Program-made: the position numbers and the translations under genes
From: Leptolyngbya sp. FACHB-8
GTDB lineage: Bacteria > Cyanobacteriota > Cyanobacteriia > Elainellales > Elainellaceae
NCBI RefSeq assembly: GCF_014695575.1
Contig: NZ_JACJOO010000070.1
Coordinates: forward strand, 1 to 54,628
DNA: 54,628 nucleotides
Direction of reading: 5' to 3'
Shown: positions 8,606 through 18,259 of the stretch, one piece after another
Layout: each line of letters begins with the position of its first letter
Position numbering within the stretch: position 1 is the stretch's first letter
Notes under the pieces: model-generated
Seen by the model: only the letters and a program-made list of their open reading frames with translations
Databases searched by the model: none
Told to the model about the DNA's origin: nothing

Positions 8606-9061
8606 CTAAGGTTGCGCATTTTCATAAGCGCTCTGTGCGTAAGTGCGGAAGCGCTCCAGGTCTGCATGGATGGTGGATTCGACTACCCGTCCTAAAAACA
8701 GGTTATCCATCAGCTTGCCCAGGATGCCGGGAATACCATACGAAATGGTGAGCTTAACGATGCTGCGATCGCTTCCCCGGTCATAGAAGCGAATGGCTCC
8801 TCGATTAGGCAAGCCATCTACGGATTCCCATTGAATGATTTGATACTTTGTCAGTTTAGTAATGCGAGAGAGCCAACTAAACTCAAATCCGCCCGAGGCC
8901 AGCTTCCACCGGGAAAGGCTGGGGTCCTCTTCTAACACTTTGACCGAGTCAATCCACTTCATCCAACGGGGCATCTGCTCCAGATCTGACCACAACTCCC
9001 AGACTTGCTGCACAGGAGTTTCCACTTCGATCTGTACGGTGTGTTCGAGCCAGTCAGTCAT
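8606..9061 (-). CDS. SRPBCC-fold (polyketide cyclase/dehydrase-like) protein
   Basis: A 151-residue single-domain SRPBCC (START-like) protein. The opening EHTVQIEVETPVQQVWELWSD and the following MPRWMKWIDSVKVLEE are typical of the cyclase/dehydrase family, and the C-terminal helix begins about residue 115. These proteins bind hydrophobic ligands in a deep cavity. It follows crtQ by about 125 bases on the same strand; a similar neighbour beside the zeta-carotene desaturase gene is, from memory, found in Synechocystis (slr0940/slr0941). A carotenoid-binding or delivery role is my inference; no catalytic residues can be named. Confidence 0.82.
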   Translation of the reverse strand: MTDWLEHTVQIEVETPVQQVWELWSDLEQMPRWMKWIDSVKVLEEDPSLSRWKLASGGFEFSWLSRITKLTKYQIIQWESVDGLPNRGAIRFYDRGSDRSIVKLTISYGIPGILGKLMDNLFLGRVVESTIHADLERFRTYAQSAYENAQP

Positions 9062-9186
9062 GGGAAACAGCGGGTAGAGGTGGATGAATGAAGGTAATGT
9101 CTGGAAAAAACACCTGAAAAATTAACCTCTAAAGTAAAGGGAGGTTGCCACTTCCTGCATGGAGCGCTGAAATGGCAACTTAAATC

Positions 9187-10656
9187 CTAATATCGGAACA
9201 GCCCTTCTCCCTGAACCTGGTAACCAGTCGGCTCCAAAATAGCCGCTGCTGCCTGCTTACCGGAGATTGTGGCCCCCTCCATACTATCGATGTAGTCCTG
9301 AGCTGTGTAACTTCCCGCCAGGAAAAAGTTGGGGATCGGTGTTTTTTGAGATGGGCGGTAAGGCTCCATCCCGGGTTGTTCCCGGTAAAGGGATTGGGCC
9401 AGCTTCACCACATTGAACCAGGTCATGGTGAGCTCACGGGATGAGGGGAATAGATCATGAATCTGCTTGAGCGCATGCTGAGCAATGTCCTCATTACTCA
9501 TTTTGATGAAGGGATCGCCGGGGGTTAGCACGACCTGCATCAGTGAACCCTGTCCCTCGCGGTAATAGTTCTTCGGGCTAGAGAGCGCCAAATCGGAGAA
9601 ACAGGAGAAATCTGCATCAGCACTATAGAGCAGGTTATCAATCCCTGCCGCATGGTTCACTTGCTTGCGCTGCTCATCGTCCTCCATTTCAGTCACCCAG
9701 CCATCAAAGCGTAGCTGAACAGTTACCACAGGAACGGCTTCTAACTTATAAATGTTGTCAAATTGAGGCCACTGTCGCCACTCCGAAGGGAGGAGCCGAT
9801 GAATGCCCGGTACGTCACAGGCTGCCAGGTAAGCGTCAGCGGTGACAATTTCTTCAGAGTCACCGTTGGCGATCGCCAACCCTGTCACCCGCGTCTCACC
9901 GTTCTGCTCCTCAAACAGGATGCGTCGGGTTTGGCGGCGGGTATGAACTTTCGCGCCCCGTTCTTGAATGTAGTTCAGGATGGGCTTGTGCAAATACTCA
10001 TCCGGGGAACCTGCCAGCATATTCAGCCGGGATGCTTCTGTTTTGGCAGCAAACATCATAAAAATGGTGAGCATACACCGGGCAGAAATGTTCTCGGTAT
10101 CAATAAATCCGAGAGCAAGGGCAATGGGATCCCACATGCGCTTGAGGCTGTGCTGAGATCCTCCATGCTGCCGGAACCAGTCAGCAAAGCTAATATCGTC
10201 CAGCGCCCGGATCAGTTTCATGGCCAGGTCATAGTTGAGCAGGCCTGGAACGATGGGACTGGTCCCGAGGGCGATCGCATTCTGAATCTTGTCTTGAAGA
10301 GTTAACTGGCCTGTGGTGAAGAAGGCTTTCAGGCCGTGGAAAGGAGCCCCAATCAGGAAGCGAAAATCGAGGGTGCCAATATCACCGCCACGATTAATAA
10401 AGGTGTGGACATGCTCCTTGGGCAGCAGGTTTTCAAAAGCACCGACCCGCTGCATCAGAGCAAACAGGTTGTAGTAGTTGTTGAAAAAGACATGCAGCCC
10501 CATTTCAATATGGTTGCCGTCTCCATCAACCCAACTGCCCACCTTACCGCCAATGAAGGTGCGAGCCTCAAAAATCTCGACCTCATGGCCTGCATCGGAT
10601 AGTTCTACCGCTGCGGCCAACCCCGCCAACCCCGCGCCTACGATTGCAACACGCAT
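9187..10656 (-). CDS. crtQ: Zeta-carotene desaturase
   Basis: A 489-residue FAD-dependent plant-type zeta-carotene desaturase, which converts zeta-carotene through neurosporene to lycopene at the membrane. The Rossmann motif [21 protein letters not shown] opens the protein. [26 protein letters not shown] and the C-terminal [18 protein letters not shown] with SGKQAA are family signatures. I placed the start at the ATG at 10656, preceded by AAAGGGA; the open frame continues upstream to 10779, but those 41 residues include translation of a palindrome. It is followed by the SRPBCC gene on the same strand. Confidence 0.93.
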   Translation of the reverse strand: MRVAIVGAGLAGLAAAVELSDAGHEVEIFEARTFIGGKVGSWVDGDGNHIEMGLHVFFNNYYNLFALMQRVGAFENLLPKEHVHTFINRGGDIGTLDFRFLIGAPFHGLKAFFTTGQLTLQDKIQNAIALGTSPIVPGLLNYDLAMKLIRALDDISFADWFRQHGGSQHSLKRMWDPIALALGFIDTENISARCMLTIFMMFAAKTEASRLNMLAGSPDEYLHKPILNYIQERGAKVHTRRQTRRILFEEQNGETRVTGLAIANGDSEEIVTADAYLAACDVPGIHRLLPSEWRQWPQFDNIYKLEAVPVVTVQLRFDGWVTEMEDDEQRKQVNHAAGIDNLLYSADADFSCFSDLALSSPKNYYREGQGSLMQVVLTPGDPFIKMSNEDIAQHALKQIHDLFPSSRELTMTWFNVVKLAQSLYREQPGMEPYRPSQKTPIPNFFLAGSYTAQDYIDSMEGATISGKQAAAAILEPTGYQVQGEGLFRY

Positions 10657-10746
10657 CGAATCAATTGTCCCTTTCAGATTCTTTACGTATTGTAATGGAG
10701 CGATCGCCCCTTTTATTCCCATGCCATTGACTATTGCTATGACCGG

Positions 10747-10811
10747 GTTAGTTAGGACGTTAGAGGCTATTGAATGCATTGCCTACCATAGCTTCTAACG
10801 TCCTAACTAAC
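10747..10811. repeat. 23-bp inverted repeat upstream of crtQ
   Basis: Arms GTTAGTTAGGACGTTAGA and complement, 23 bases with one mismatch, and a 19-base spacer. It lies between the adenylate cyclase stop and the crtQ start, so it could separate the two transcription units. No target duplication is visible. Confidence 0.75.
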
Positions 10812-10916
10812 TATAGAGCGCGCTTTAAAGCTTGCTGGAAGGGCCTTTTCTTCGTACGCGAGGCCCACGAAAAAACTTTTCAGGGATAGGCCATCAATTT
10901 CCCGTTCTGCGATCGC

Positions 10917-12230
10917 TCAATTACGCCGAAAGATCGCGGAGTTGCGATTTTGGGTCTTCCCTTTCAGCAGATAGACTCGCATGCTGCCCTTTCCCTTAAC
11001 GCTGATTTCTCCCCGTTCTTCCAGGTCATAGCGCTTCTTAAGCCGCTGATAGACAGACTCTGTGACCTGGATACCGCCGGGCACACTGTAGGCTTCCATG
11101 CGGCTGGCGGTGTTCACAGTATCACCCCACAGGTCATAGATAAACTTTTTGACCCCAATAACTCCAGCAACCACAGGCCCCGAGTTGATCCCAATCCGCA
11201 TCTGAAAAGGACGGTCCGTGATCTCGCTGAAACGAACGATCGCCTGCTGCATATCCAGAGCCATATCGGCGATCGCCTCTAAGTGATCTGCCCGCTCAAT
11301 GGGTAACCCTCCTACGACCATGTAGGAGTCTCCAATGGTTTTGATTTTTTCTAAGCCATGGGTCTCTGCCAGAAAGTCAAACTCCGAAAAAATCTGATTG
11401 AGTAGATTGACAATCTCGACAGGCGGACGACCCGCTGACATTTCTGTGAACCCTACAATGTCTGCAAACAGTACGGAGACTTCGGAAAATTGCTCTGCGA
11501 TGGTGCGTTGGTCCTGCTTCAGTTGTTGCGCGACGGCTTCAGGCAGGATGTTGAGCAGCAACCGCTCAGACTTTTCCCGCTCAGCTTCCAGCTCTTTGAG
11601 AGCACGAAACTCAGCACGTTGTAGTCGTTCATAGAGAAAAACCGAAATATTGCAGATACTACAGAACCAAAACAGATATAACCAGAGTGAAATATTCCAG
11701 TCAGAACCGCTTATCTGCTTGAAATTCAGTACTCCATTGACTACCACATAGTAAGTCAGCACCCCTAGCTGAGCGAGTAGATGCAGCGGCCAGCGCACTG
11801 GCATCAACGTCGCCTGCGTAAGAAATACTAACGTCCACGAAAAAATCCCTGGAAAGGCTACTCCTTGCAAGGTGGCCCACAGCTGCTCAGTCAGGGTGAT
11901 TGACCAGGAAGCTCCCAGAAAGGTGACAGCCGGATAACTCCACCCCAAGCGACTGTTATGGAAAGCCAGCAACCCTGATAGGCACCCAAGAGATGCCGTT
12001 GCCATGATCAACCAGGCCAGCCCCTCGTCTGGACGAAAGTTGCTGGGGACTAACCGCAGCATAATAAAGGTAAGGTAGGCTGTGATGGCAATTTTTAACG
12101 TTAACCCCAGCCGCCGTCGAAGAAACTGCTGTCGCCAAATTACGTAGTCCTTCTGTTCCACAGGAAACAGCATTTTCATGGCCTGTTCCCAGAGCACCCG
12201 AATTCGTTGAATCAACGGTTTTACCTTCAC
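10917..12230 (-). CDS. Membrane-anchored class III adenylate cyclase
   Basis: A 437-residue protein. About six transmembrane segments occupy residues 30-205. A charged coiled-coil (LKELEAEREKSERLLLNILP) then leads to a class III cyclase domain (about 245-430). Metal-binding acidic residues are in LFADIVGFTEM and KTIGDSYMVVGG; the Lys in KTIGD and the Asp in YDLWGDTVNTASRM are the residues that select ATP over GTP, so cAMP is the expected product. The RMEA Arg fits the transition-state residue. The start is GTG at 12230. It has the single-domain layout of bacterial integral-membrane cyclases. The stimulus is unknown. It may be co-transcribed with the CCB gene upstream. Confidence 0.9.
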   Translation of the reverse strand: MKVKPLIQRIRVLWEQAMKMLFPVEQKDYVIWRQQFLRRRLGLTLKIAITAYLTFIMLRLVPSNFRPDEGLAWLIMATASLGCLSGLLAFHNSRLGWSYPAVTFLGASWSITLTEQLWATLQGVAFPGIFSWTLVFLTQATLMPVRWPLHLLAQLGVLTYYVVVNGVLNFKQISGSDWNISLWLYLFWFCSICNISVFLYERLQRAEFRALKELEAEREKSERLLLNILPEAVAQQLKQDQRTIAEQFSEVSVLFADIVGFTEMSAGRPPVEIVNLLNQIFSEFDFLAETHGLEKIKTIGDSYMVVGGLPIERADHLEAIADMALDMQQAIVRFSEITDRPFQMRIGINSGPVVAGVIGVKKFIYDLWGDTVNTASRMEAYSVPGGIQVTESVYQRLKKRYDLEERGEISVKGKGSMRVYLLKGKTQNRNSAIFRRN

Positions 12231-12408
12231 GAGTACCCTTCCGCAGTTTTAGAAGAACAGGGATGAACCTGTCTTTACAATAGCGATAGCTGATCCAGAA
12301 TCAATAGAAAAAAATAACTATCCCTGCTTCCGTCATTTTCATTAGCCTTGGGGTGGTTCTCGACGTTTAAAGGGGTAGGGTTTCAACCCCCGCCCTCCTT
12401 GAGCTTCA

Positions 12409-12957
12409 TTAGGCCTGGGGTGGTTCTGGATAAGGTGATAGGTTGAGCGATCGCTGAAGTTGTATCAACTCATCTCGGTGCGCTTTAACGGTCAAAACAT
12501 TCACCAGAGAGGAGGCATCTGTCTGAACTGCTTCTACCTGAAGGGCTACCCGTTCCCGCCGCCCGGCCTGTTTCCAGTAAAATACTCCTGCTACTGGCGC
12601 TAATAACGTGAGCCCTGGCAACACTAACCGTGCTGACGGAAATAGAATGGCCAGAACAAGCGTCAGACAAAGCAACCCCACTCCTGCTAAGGCACTCAGG
12701 AAAATCGCTAGAAACCAACTGGGGCGTACGGTTCCTTCGTAAATCACTTGATTCGTAGCTGCATCTACTGTGGCAATCTGATAGGCCCGCTCCGTGAAAT
12801 ACTGCTGTAAGGTTTCTAGAAAAGAAGTTTGCTCCCCTTCGGCTATGAGCTTGACCACTTCTGTTCGGTCTTTGACTGAAGCCCGAATGAAAAAGAATAG
12901 CCCTACGGCAAGCAGCAGGGTTAGCAGTACTGTTGAGGCAAGGACAGGAATATCCAT
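12409..12957 (-). CDS. Cofactor assembly of complex C subunit B (CCB-like)
   Basis: A 182-residue membrane protein with an N-terminal helix (VLASTVLLTLLLAVGLFFFIRAS), a soluble stretch, and two adjacent helices around residues 82-130. The order and the segment ASVKDRTEVVKL match what I know as the CCB (cofactor assembly of complex C subunit B) family, needed in chloroplasts and cyanobacteria to attach haem c-i to cytochrome b6. Whether it corresponds to CCB2 or CCB4 I cannot tell. The start is ATG at 12957. It is 178 bases upstream of the cyclase gene on the same strand; no functional link is implied. Confidence 0.72.
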   Translation of the reverse strand: MDIPVLASTVLLTLLLAVGLFFFIRASVKDRTEVVKLIAEGEQTSFLETLQQYFTERAYQIATVDAATNQVIYEGTVRPSWFLAIFLSALAGVGLLCLTLVLAILFPSARLVLPGLTLLAPVAGVFYWKQAGRRERVALQVEAVQTDASSLVNVLTVKAHRDELIQLQRSLNLSPYPEPPQA

Positions 12958-13659
12958 TGGTAGGAAGCCGAGGCACTAAAGGTATTTGGTAATAATCTGG
13001 CCTAACTTGAGGCTAGTTCTCTTTACCGCACATCCCTACTTTACGAGATTTTGCCAACTTCCTCATGTCCTCAGCCTTTTATTTTATGCCAATAAAGTAA
13101 AAGGCAGCTCGATGATAAAGCTAAGATATTTCTCCTTTAAATCCAGAAGTCATTCTACATTCTAGGCGCTTGCATCTCTCTTAAGGGAGATTTCTGTCTC
13201 AAGTTGTATACTTTTGTTTATGGAGTATGGTAATTTTGCATATATTGCTGTTGTTTAACTTCTATTTCTGAAATGGAAGTTAAGCATTCCTGGGATTGTC
13301 TGGTTCGAATGCTTCGATATGAATCAGTACATTCGTCTTTGAGAACAACCTTGATTAAATGCATGCGTAAAATGCATGCTTTTTGAATTCAAATTGGCAA
13401 TAGTAAGGGGGTAGAGACTATGTTCGCCTCTCTACCCCCGGAATAAGTCACACATTGCTACAAGTGTGCCGTTCAGTTTTTTGAAGTCAGCATTAAGAGC
13501 GGCGATTTTTATCTATCTTTCGGTAGACTTTCGCCATCCTGTTGGTTTAAGAACGGCATGACTTTAATAGACAATGAGCCCGTGGTCATAAAGATATCCA
13601 CGAAGAGCTGTTTTATCTTTTGCCTTGATTCTCAAGAAAAGTTGAGTTACTCCGACGGT
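12958..13659. other. Gene-free stretch, 700 bases
   Basis: AT-rich region with no convincing frame. It contains an 11-bp stem at 13407-13439 (GGGGGTAGAGA and complement). It probably carries the promoter of the CCB gene near 12960-13050 and the 3' untranslated region of the PadR gene. I see no RNA gene. Confidence 0.5.
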
Positions 13660-14025
13660 TTATGAGCTGACGAGTTGGTTATCTTTTTTTTTGGCGTAAT
13701 CACTCCATAGTGACGCCAACTCTTGAGCTTTTTGTCTCCAACTGGATGTGATTTGGTACATCCGCCGAGGTCGTCCTCGACCTTCAACCTTTTTCCAGTA
13801 ACCCGTGATGGCGTCAGCGTCTTCAAGGAACTTTAATGCGCTGTAGAGAACAGTATCCGAAAGACGGTAACTAGGATACTCTGTCTCCAGTAACTGAATC
13901 AGTTCTGTCCCATAAGAGTCATGCTCCAGCAATACAGCGAGAACATAACACACAGCAAGTTCTTTATTGAGGTAGAACGGCGGTGGGTTTTGGAAGAATC
14001 GATAGATTTGATCCAATGTAGTCAT
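13660..14025 (-). CDS. PadR-family transcriptional regulator
   Basis: A 121-residue winged-helix protein of the PadR family. The helix-turn-helix is in KELAVCYVLAVLLEHDSYG through DTVLYSALKFLEDADAITG, followed by the wing GRGRPRRMYQIT, which is very typical (GRPRKYY-like). The C-terminal part is one short helix, so it lacks the long dimerisation helices of full PadR proteins and resembles the short cyanobacterial forms, including the clock-related Pex group, although that identity is not shown. I chose ATG at 14025 over TTG at 14031. Target genes and ligand are unknown. Confidence 0.85.
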   Translation of the reverse strand: MTTLDQIYRFFQNPPPFYLNKELAVCYVLAVLLEHDSYGTELIQLLETEYPSYRLSDTVLYSALKFLEDADAITGYWKKVEGRGRPRRMYQITSSWRQKAQELASLWSDYAKKKDNQLVSS

Positions 14026-14697
14026 AACCAATGTGTCCAGGATGGCTCACTCAGAATTGACAGTCCCAAGGGGGCATTTTGAAAATGGGATTTTGCCGTT
14101 GAAGATCAACGACGAAGGGAGATACTAAGGAGAAAGACCTTAGGTAGCGCTTACAGGGTGGGGGCTTCCTGAAGCCTTAGGCTCAAACAGATGTCATTGT
14201 AGTAACTTAAAGCCTACAACTGCGTACCGTGTGAAATTCACAAACCAGTGGTTTTCACAGGGTGGCCGTATTGATTACTGGCTCTACGAGGCGATTACAT
14301 CCCCTCATCAGGTGAATTAGAACACTCGACTAGGAAAACACGTTTAAGTCGTTTTCCGGGATGACGCCGACTAGCATTCATTTCGATTCTAATCCCTGGA
14401 CAAATTTTCGTCTGTCAAACCCAAGGCATATTTTCTGGCTTCTGTCAGATTTTCGAACTGGGAAACGGCTGGTAACACGCGAACCCTCATATTAAAGTAA
14501 ATCTTTGACAAAAGGATTTATAGTGTGACAATTTCTTCAGTGTCGCTTAAGTGAACGAACTGCTCTGTCCTTGACATAACTGATGCAGGCCTAATAGCAA
14601 AGATAAGGGTGAGCATTTGCTCATGAAATACTACGAATGAGAGTCCTAAAACGTGACGTGCTCATCGCTATTTCTTAAAACATTCAGTAGAAGGGCT
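14026..14697. other. Gene-free stretch, 670 bases
   Basis: No protein frame of interest on either strand. It presumably contains the PadR promoter close to 14040-14150 and the untranslated 3' region of the response-regulator gene. No strong inverted repeat was found. Confidence 0.45.
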
Positions 14698-15354
14698 TTA
14701 AACCAACCCGGCGCGTAATGCAACAACAGCTGCCTGAACGCGATCGTCTACGGCTAATTTATTCATGATGCCACGCACATGGGTTTTTACAGTGTTAGGG
14801 CTGAGATAAAGTTCGGCAGCGATTTCAGGGTTGCTACGCCCTTCAACCATCAGCTTGAGCACTTCCACTTCCCGTTGAGAAAGTTGGGCGATCGCCGCTG
14901 AATCCACTTCCTGGCTCGGAGTTTTCAGGTGCTCAACCACCAAACGGGCAACGGCCGGGTCGAGATAACTGGCACCATCTCGAGCGGCATCAATGGCTGT
15001 TAGCAGACGTTCTACCGTTGTGCCTTTGACGCAATAAGCGTCAGCTCCACTGGAGAGAGCTGCAATTACTTCATTCTCTGTTGTATGAGACGTCAGCATA
15101 ACTACTCGGGTGTTGGGCAGTTCAGCTTTAATCCGCTCAGTGGCGGCGATGCCATCCAAACGGGGTAAGCCGATGTCCATTACCACAATGTCAGGCTTCA
15201 GTTTTTTGGCTTCTTCTACGGCCAGGTAGCCATCATCAGCACGACCAACGACCTCTAAATGGGGCTGGCTTGTGAGGGATTGCTCCAGGCCCAATTGCAT
15301 CATTGGGTCATCTTCAACAATTAAAACTCGGAGAACCTGGGCCGAATCGCTCAT
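14698..15354 (-). CDS. NarL/LuxR-type response regulator
   Basis: A 218-residue two-domain response regulator. The receiver domain (about 8-125) has the acidic pair EDD, phospho-acceptor Asp near residue 60 in VVMDIGLPRLDG, the switch Thr in MLTSH and the conserved Lys in YCVKGTT. The DNA-binding domain (about 155-212) has the LuxR signature LSQREVEVLKLMVEGRSNPEIA followed by LSPNTVKTHVRGIMNKL. It resembles the cyanobacterial Rre1/Ycf29 group, which is linked to stress and light signalling, but that assignment is a resemblance only. No histidine kinase is adjacent, so it is an orphan regulator here. Confidence 0.92.
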   Translation of the reverse strand: MSDSAQVLRVLIVEDDPMMQLGLEQSLTSQPHLEVVGRADDGYLAVEEAKKLKPDIVVMDIGLPRLDGIAATERIKAELPNTRVVMLTSHTTENEVIAALSSGADAYCVKGTTVERLLTAIDAARDGASYLDPAVARLVVEHLKTPSQEVDSAAIAQLSQREVEVLKLMVEGRSNPEIAAELYLSPNTVKTHVRGIMNKLAVDDRVQAAVVALRAGLV

Positions 15355-15593
15355 TATGTACTCCCCTAAAGAGCAGACAGAAACCAGTTTTGATTGTAGA
15401 GTCAGAACGCAGAACAGGATAGGGGGCGTCTAGGGTAGAAGGAATAGGGGGAGGGGGCTTCTGGGTAGAACGCTTGTGCTGAAGGACTTGTCAGTCTATC
15501 CCAATGATTTTTCCTCACAACTATTTTTATGAAGCCAACGTTAGGCAGTACGACCCAAAGTGTTCACCTGTGTTTGCATGTCATACATATGAA

Positions 15594-15664
15594 CAGGACT
15601 TACGCATTTGTGTTGTGGGTGGGGTGCTTTGCACCCCACCCACAACACAAATGCGTAAGTCCTG
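15594..15664. mobile_element. Palindromic MITE-like element, family C copy 1
   Basis: A 71-bp perfect palindrome starting CAGGACTTACGC and ending GCGTAAGTCCTG, with loop TTT. It is flanked by the 5-bp direct repeat ATGAA (15589-15593 and 15665-15669). It lies 240 bases upstream of the response-regulator start. Confidence 0.88.
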
Positions 15665-15857
15665 ATGAATAAGAACATAGCCGAAGATGCGTATTACACG
15701 TCTGACGTCAACTCATACAAACTGCGTTTGTGATGGATCGGTGAGCATGATTAAACACAAGACCCAAGATGTTTTGCCGTTAGCCTCGCGAGCAATACAA
15801 TATCTTAGGTTTGATGTCTAATGCTTGCTTTAAAGCACGCGTGAGTATCTTGGGTTG

Positions 15858-15917
15858 TAAGTTGAGATAGGGTTGAGCAGGCTAAGTGCTCAGCCTGCTC
15901 AACCCTATCTCAACTTA
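15858..15917. repeat. Perfect 26-bp inverted repeat
   Basis: Arms of 26 bases (TAAGTTGAGATAGGGTTGAG and on) with an 8-base loop, abutting family D copy 1 on its right. The right arm base overlaps the first bases of that element. Confidence 0.8.
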
Positions 15918-16021
15918 GGAGATTTCCAGTAATGAAATTACCCCCAGAATGTTGGTGCTTTGCCCGCGAAGCGGGCAAAGCACCAACATTCTGGGTAAAT
16001 TCTTATGCAGAAACCTCCTTA
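15915..16021. mobile_element. Palindromic element, family D copy 1
   Basis: About 107 bp, ending TTAGGAGATTTCC on the left and AAACCTCCTTA on the right, with a perfect inner hairpin of 25-base arms (CCCAGAATGTTGGTGC..., loop GAA inside GCGAAGC). CAAC occurs on both sides (15911-15914 and 16022-16025), a possible 4-bp duplication that the other copies do not confirm. Further copies are at 46100 and 54414. The repeat itself is open in one frame, which creates spurious small proteins. Confidence 0.8.
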
Positions 16022-16132
16022 CAACTGATTGAACGAGTGAGATGTTACGCAAATTTCGTATCTTCGCCCACATCAAGCTGCGGCATGTTGCTGCCATTTG
16101 AATAGGCTTTCCATTACTTTCTAACAACGTAC

Positions 16133-16879
16133 CTAAGGGCTCAGAAGCAAGGCTAATTGATAGACCAATGGGGCAATAAGGGGAGCAGGTAAAAAAGATG
16201 CCACCCGAATTTTACTAATCTCTAATAGGTTTAGACCGATAGAGAGAATCATCAGCCCTCCAACTCCTGTCATCAACAAAACGGGTGGAGAGCTAGCTGG
16301 GTCGGGCAGCGACTGCGCTAGCCCTCCAGCGGCCAGGGACAGGCCTCCCTGATACACCAAAATTGAAAGACTGGAAAAGCCTACGCCGATTCCATAACTG
16401 CTCGTAAGGGCAATGGAGGCCAGACCATCCATGGCCGCCTTTAGCACCAGCAAAGTGTTATCTTGCAGCAGACCGTTGTTGAGGCTACCCAATAACGCTA
16501 AGGGGCCAACACAAAATAGGAGACTGGCTGCTACAAAACCTTCTGTAAACTTTCCCTGACCCTTAAAGCGATATTTCAACCAATTACCTAGAACGGTCAG
16601 TTTATCCTCAAGCTGCAGCCATTCTCCTAGAAGCCCTCCTAACACCAGAGTCATCAGACCAAGAATGACGCCATCGACAACCCCAGCACTGGAGCGAGTC
16701 AGGCTTTGAGCCATTTGAACACCAATGAACAGGGTGGTTAGCCCTAAGCCCTGAGTGATAATGCGTTGCATGGGAAGTGGAAGGCGATCGCGCAATACAA
16801 CTCCCACCAAAGTCCCCAAGCAAATCGTAAAAATGTTAATCCAGGTGCCGCTAGTCTTTGCCCACAGATCAAAAGTCAC
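16133..16879 (-). CDS. DUF554 family membrane protein
   Basis: A 248-residue protein with about six or seven hydrophobic segments. The N-terminus INIFTICLGTLVGVVLRDRLP and the motifs GLTTLFIGVQMA and GMTLVLGGLLGEW-like LMTLVLGGLLGEWLQLE are characteristic of DUF554 (YqgA/YdfK-like) proteins, as is the GSLNNGLLQDNTLLVLKAAMDG segment. Function is unknown; transport has been suggested for the fold but not shown. The start is ATG at 16879. It is divergent from the CDF exporter gene. Confidence 0.88.
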   Translation of the reverse strand: MTFDLWAKTSGTWINIFTICLGTLVGVVLRDRLPLPMQRIITQGLGLTTLFIGVQMAQSLTRSSAGVVDGVILGLMTLVLGGLLGEWLQLEDKLTVLGNWLKYRFKGQGKFTEGFVAASLLFCVGPLALLGSLNNGLLQDNTLLVLKAAMDGLASIALTSSYGIGVGFSSLSILVYQGGLSLAAGGLAQSLPDPASSPPVLLMTGVGGLMILSIGLNLLEISKIRVASFLPAPLIAPLVYQLALLLSP

Positions 16880-17115
16880 GCAATTAATGAGTTGTGAATA
16901 GTGCGAAGGGCATCATATCAGGTTGTAGAGAAGCACGATTCCTCCGATCAGGCTACGAGGCCATGTTGGCGAGAAGAGGGGGCGATCGCCAGTCATAAGT
17001 CAGTCCTGTTGCAGCGGACGGTGCTGGAAAGCGCGGTGGAACTCGATCTCTCTTTTTGCGTCCGAAGGCTCAGAGACTAGAGAATAGATACAGGTTTCGA
17101 TTCATTGGCTTTCCC

Positions 17116-18105
17116 ATGACCATGTTGCTAACAACTCACCGCAGCTGTGACCCTCGGCACTGCCGTGTCAAAGCGGACTCAGCGACCAAACAGCGATTAC
17201 TCTGGACCGCGTTACTTTTGCTGTGTGGGTTTTCAGTAGTTGAGTTTGCAGTCAGCGTGAGTAGCCATAGCCTGGCGCTGTTAGCCGAAGCAGGGCACTT
17301 ACTTTCTGATGGAATGGCTCTAGGAGTGGCTTTACTGGCAACGGTGCTGGCCCGTAAGCCTGCCTCAGAACGAGCTCCCTTTGGGTATGGCCGTTTGGAA
17401 ATTCTGGCGGCATTGGTGCAGGGCTTGGGGTTGGTCGCGATCGCCCTCTGGGTCGCCTGGGAGGCGATTGAGCGGCTACAAAGTCCCGCAGTCGACATTC
17501 TGGGTATTCCCATGTTGATTACGGCCATAGCAGGGTTTGCAGTGAGTGCCCTGAATGCAACCTTGCTCCATGACCATAGTCATCACGATTTGAATTTGCG
17601 GGGAGCCTTTCTCCACATGGTGGCCGATGCCCTGAGTGCTGTGGGAGTCATGCTGGCAGCACTGGCGGTTTGGGCGTTTCAGTGGAATTGGGCGGATGGG
17701 GTAATTAGTTTGGGGGTCGCGGTGCTCATTGGTTTTGGTGCTATCCCCTTAATTCGAGACAGTCTGAGCATTTTACTTGAGCAAACTCCGGCCTATCGTG
17801 ACCTGGATGAACTGGAGACTTTTTTGCTCAGTCAGGAGGGGGTGTTACGGGTGGAGAAGCTGCGGGTGTGGGCGATCGCCCCTGGCCATGATAACCTCAA
17901 CGCTTATTTGGTCGTGAACCTACTGCACGGAGCCGATCGCGATCGCCTTCTATTGCAATTGCAATCTGCATTGCAGGAACAGTTTGGCTTTACCGATATT
18001 TGCCTGCAATTGATGGCTCCGGTTCTGACGGCCCCAATCAATTTGTCGCAACCACCCTCCTTGGCTGCATTGGTGGTTGCTCCCCCATCTGAGGATCGTC
18101 TATAG
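17116..18105 (+). CDS. Cation diffusion facilitator (Zn/Co/Cd exporter-like)
   Basis: A 329-residue CDF protein with about six membrane helices and a cytoplasmic C-terminal domain (about residues 235-300). The metal-site motifs are HLLSD (AEAGHLLSDGMA, helix 2) and HMVAD (LHMVADALSA, helix 5), the HxxxD pattern of Zn2+-type carriers such as ZitB/CzcD. The short HDHSHHDL-like loop between helices 4 and 5 (LLHDHSHHDLNLRG) is His-rich. I chose ATG at 17116; the longer frame begins with TTG at 17056. Metal specificity cannot be read. No metal regulator is adjacent. Confidence 0.9.
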   Translation: MTMLLTTHRSCDPRHCRVKADSATKQRLLWTALLLLCGFSVVEFAVSVSSHSLALLAEAGHLLSDGMALGVALLATVLARKPASERAPFGYGRLEILAALVQGLGLVAIALWVAWEAIERLQSPAVDILGIPMLITAIAGFAVSALNATLLHDHSHHDLNLRGAFLHMVADALSAVGVMLAALAVWAFQWNWADGVISLGVAVLIGFGAIPLIRDSLSILLEQTPAYRDLDELETFLLSQEGVLRVEKLRVWAIAPGHDNLNAYLVVNLLHGADRDRLLLQLQSALQEQFGFTDICLQLMAPVLTAPINLSQPPSLAALVVAPPSEDRL

Positions 18106-18259
18106 ATGGGCTATATTCTATAATTCGATGCTACTCAGCCATTTGTGCGTAGGGAACTGTGAGTTTAGGGGAATCGCGATCGCCTATTCTAGAGAACGGG
18201 TTGAAGGTCTCCCGTGGAACCGCCTTTTTCCCTGCACGAACCCTTGAAGAACGGCTGCT

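Noticed and set aside
10657-10779. Longer N-terminus for crtQ
   Set aside because: The extra 41 residues include translation of a palindrome, and the Rossmann motif begins right after the ATG at 10656, which has a Shine-Dalgarno.
15915-16127. Small protein with CWMCF/FARE-like motif on the minus strand
   Set aside because: It is translation of the family D repeat; the same peptide appears at 46117 and 54261 wherever the repeat occurs.
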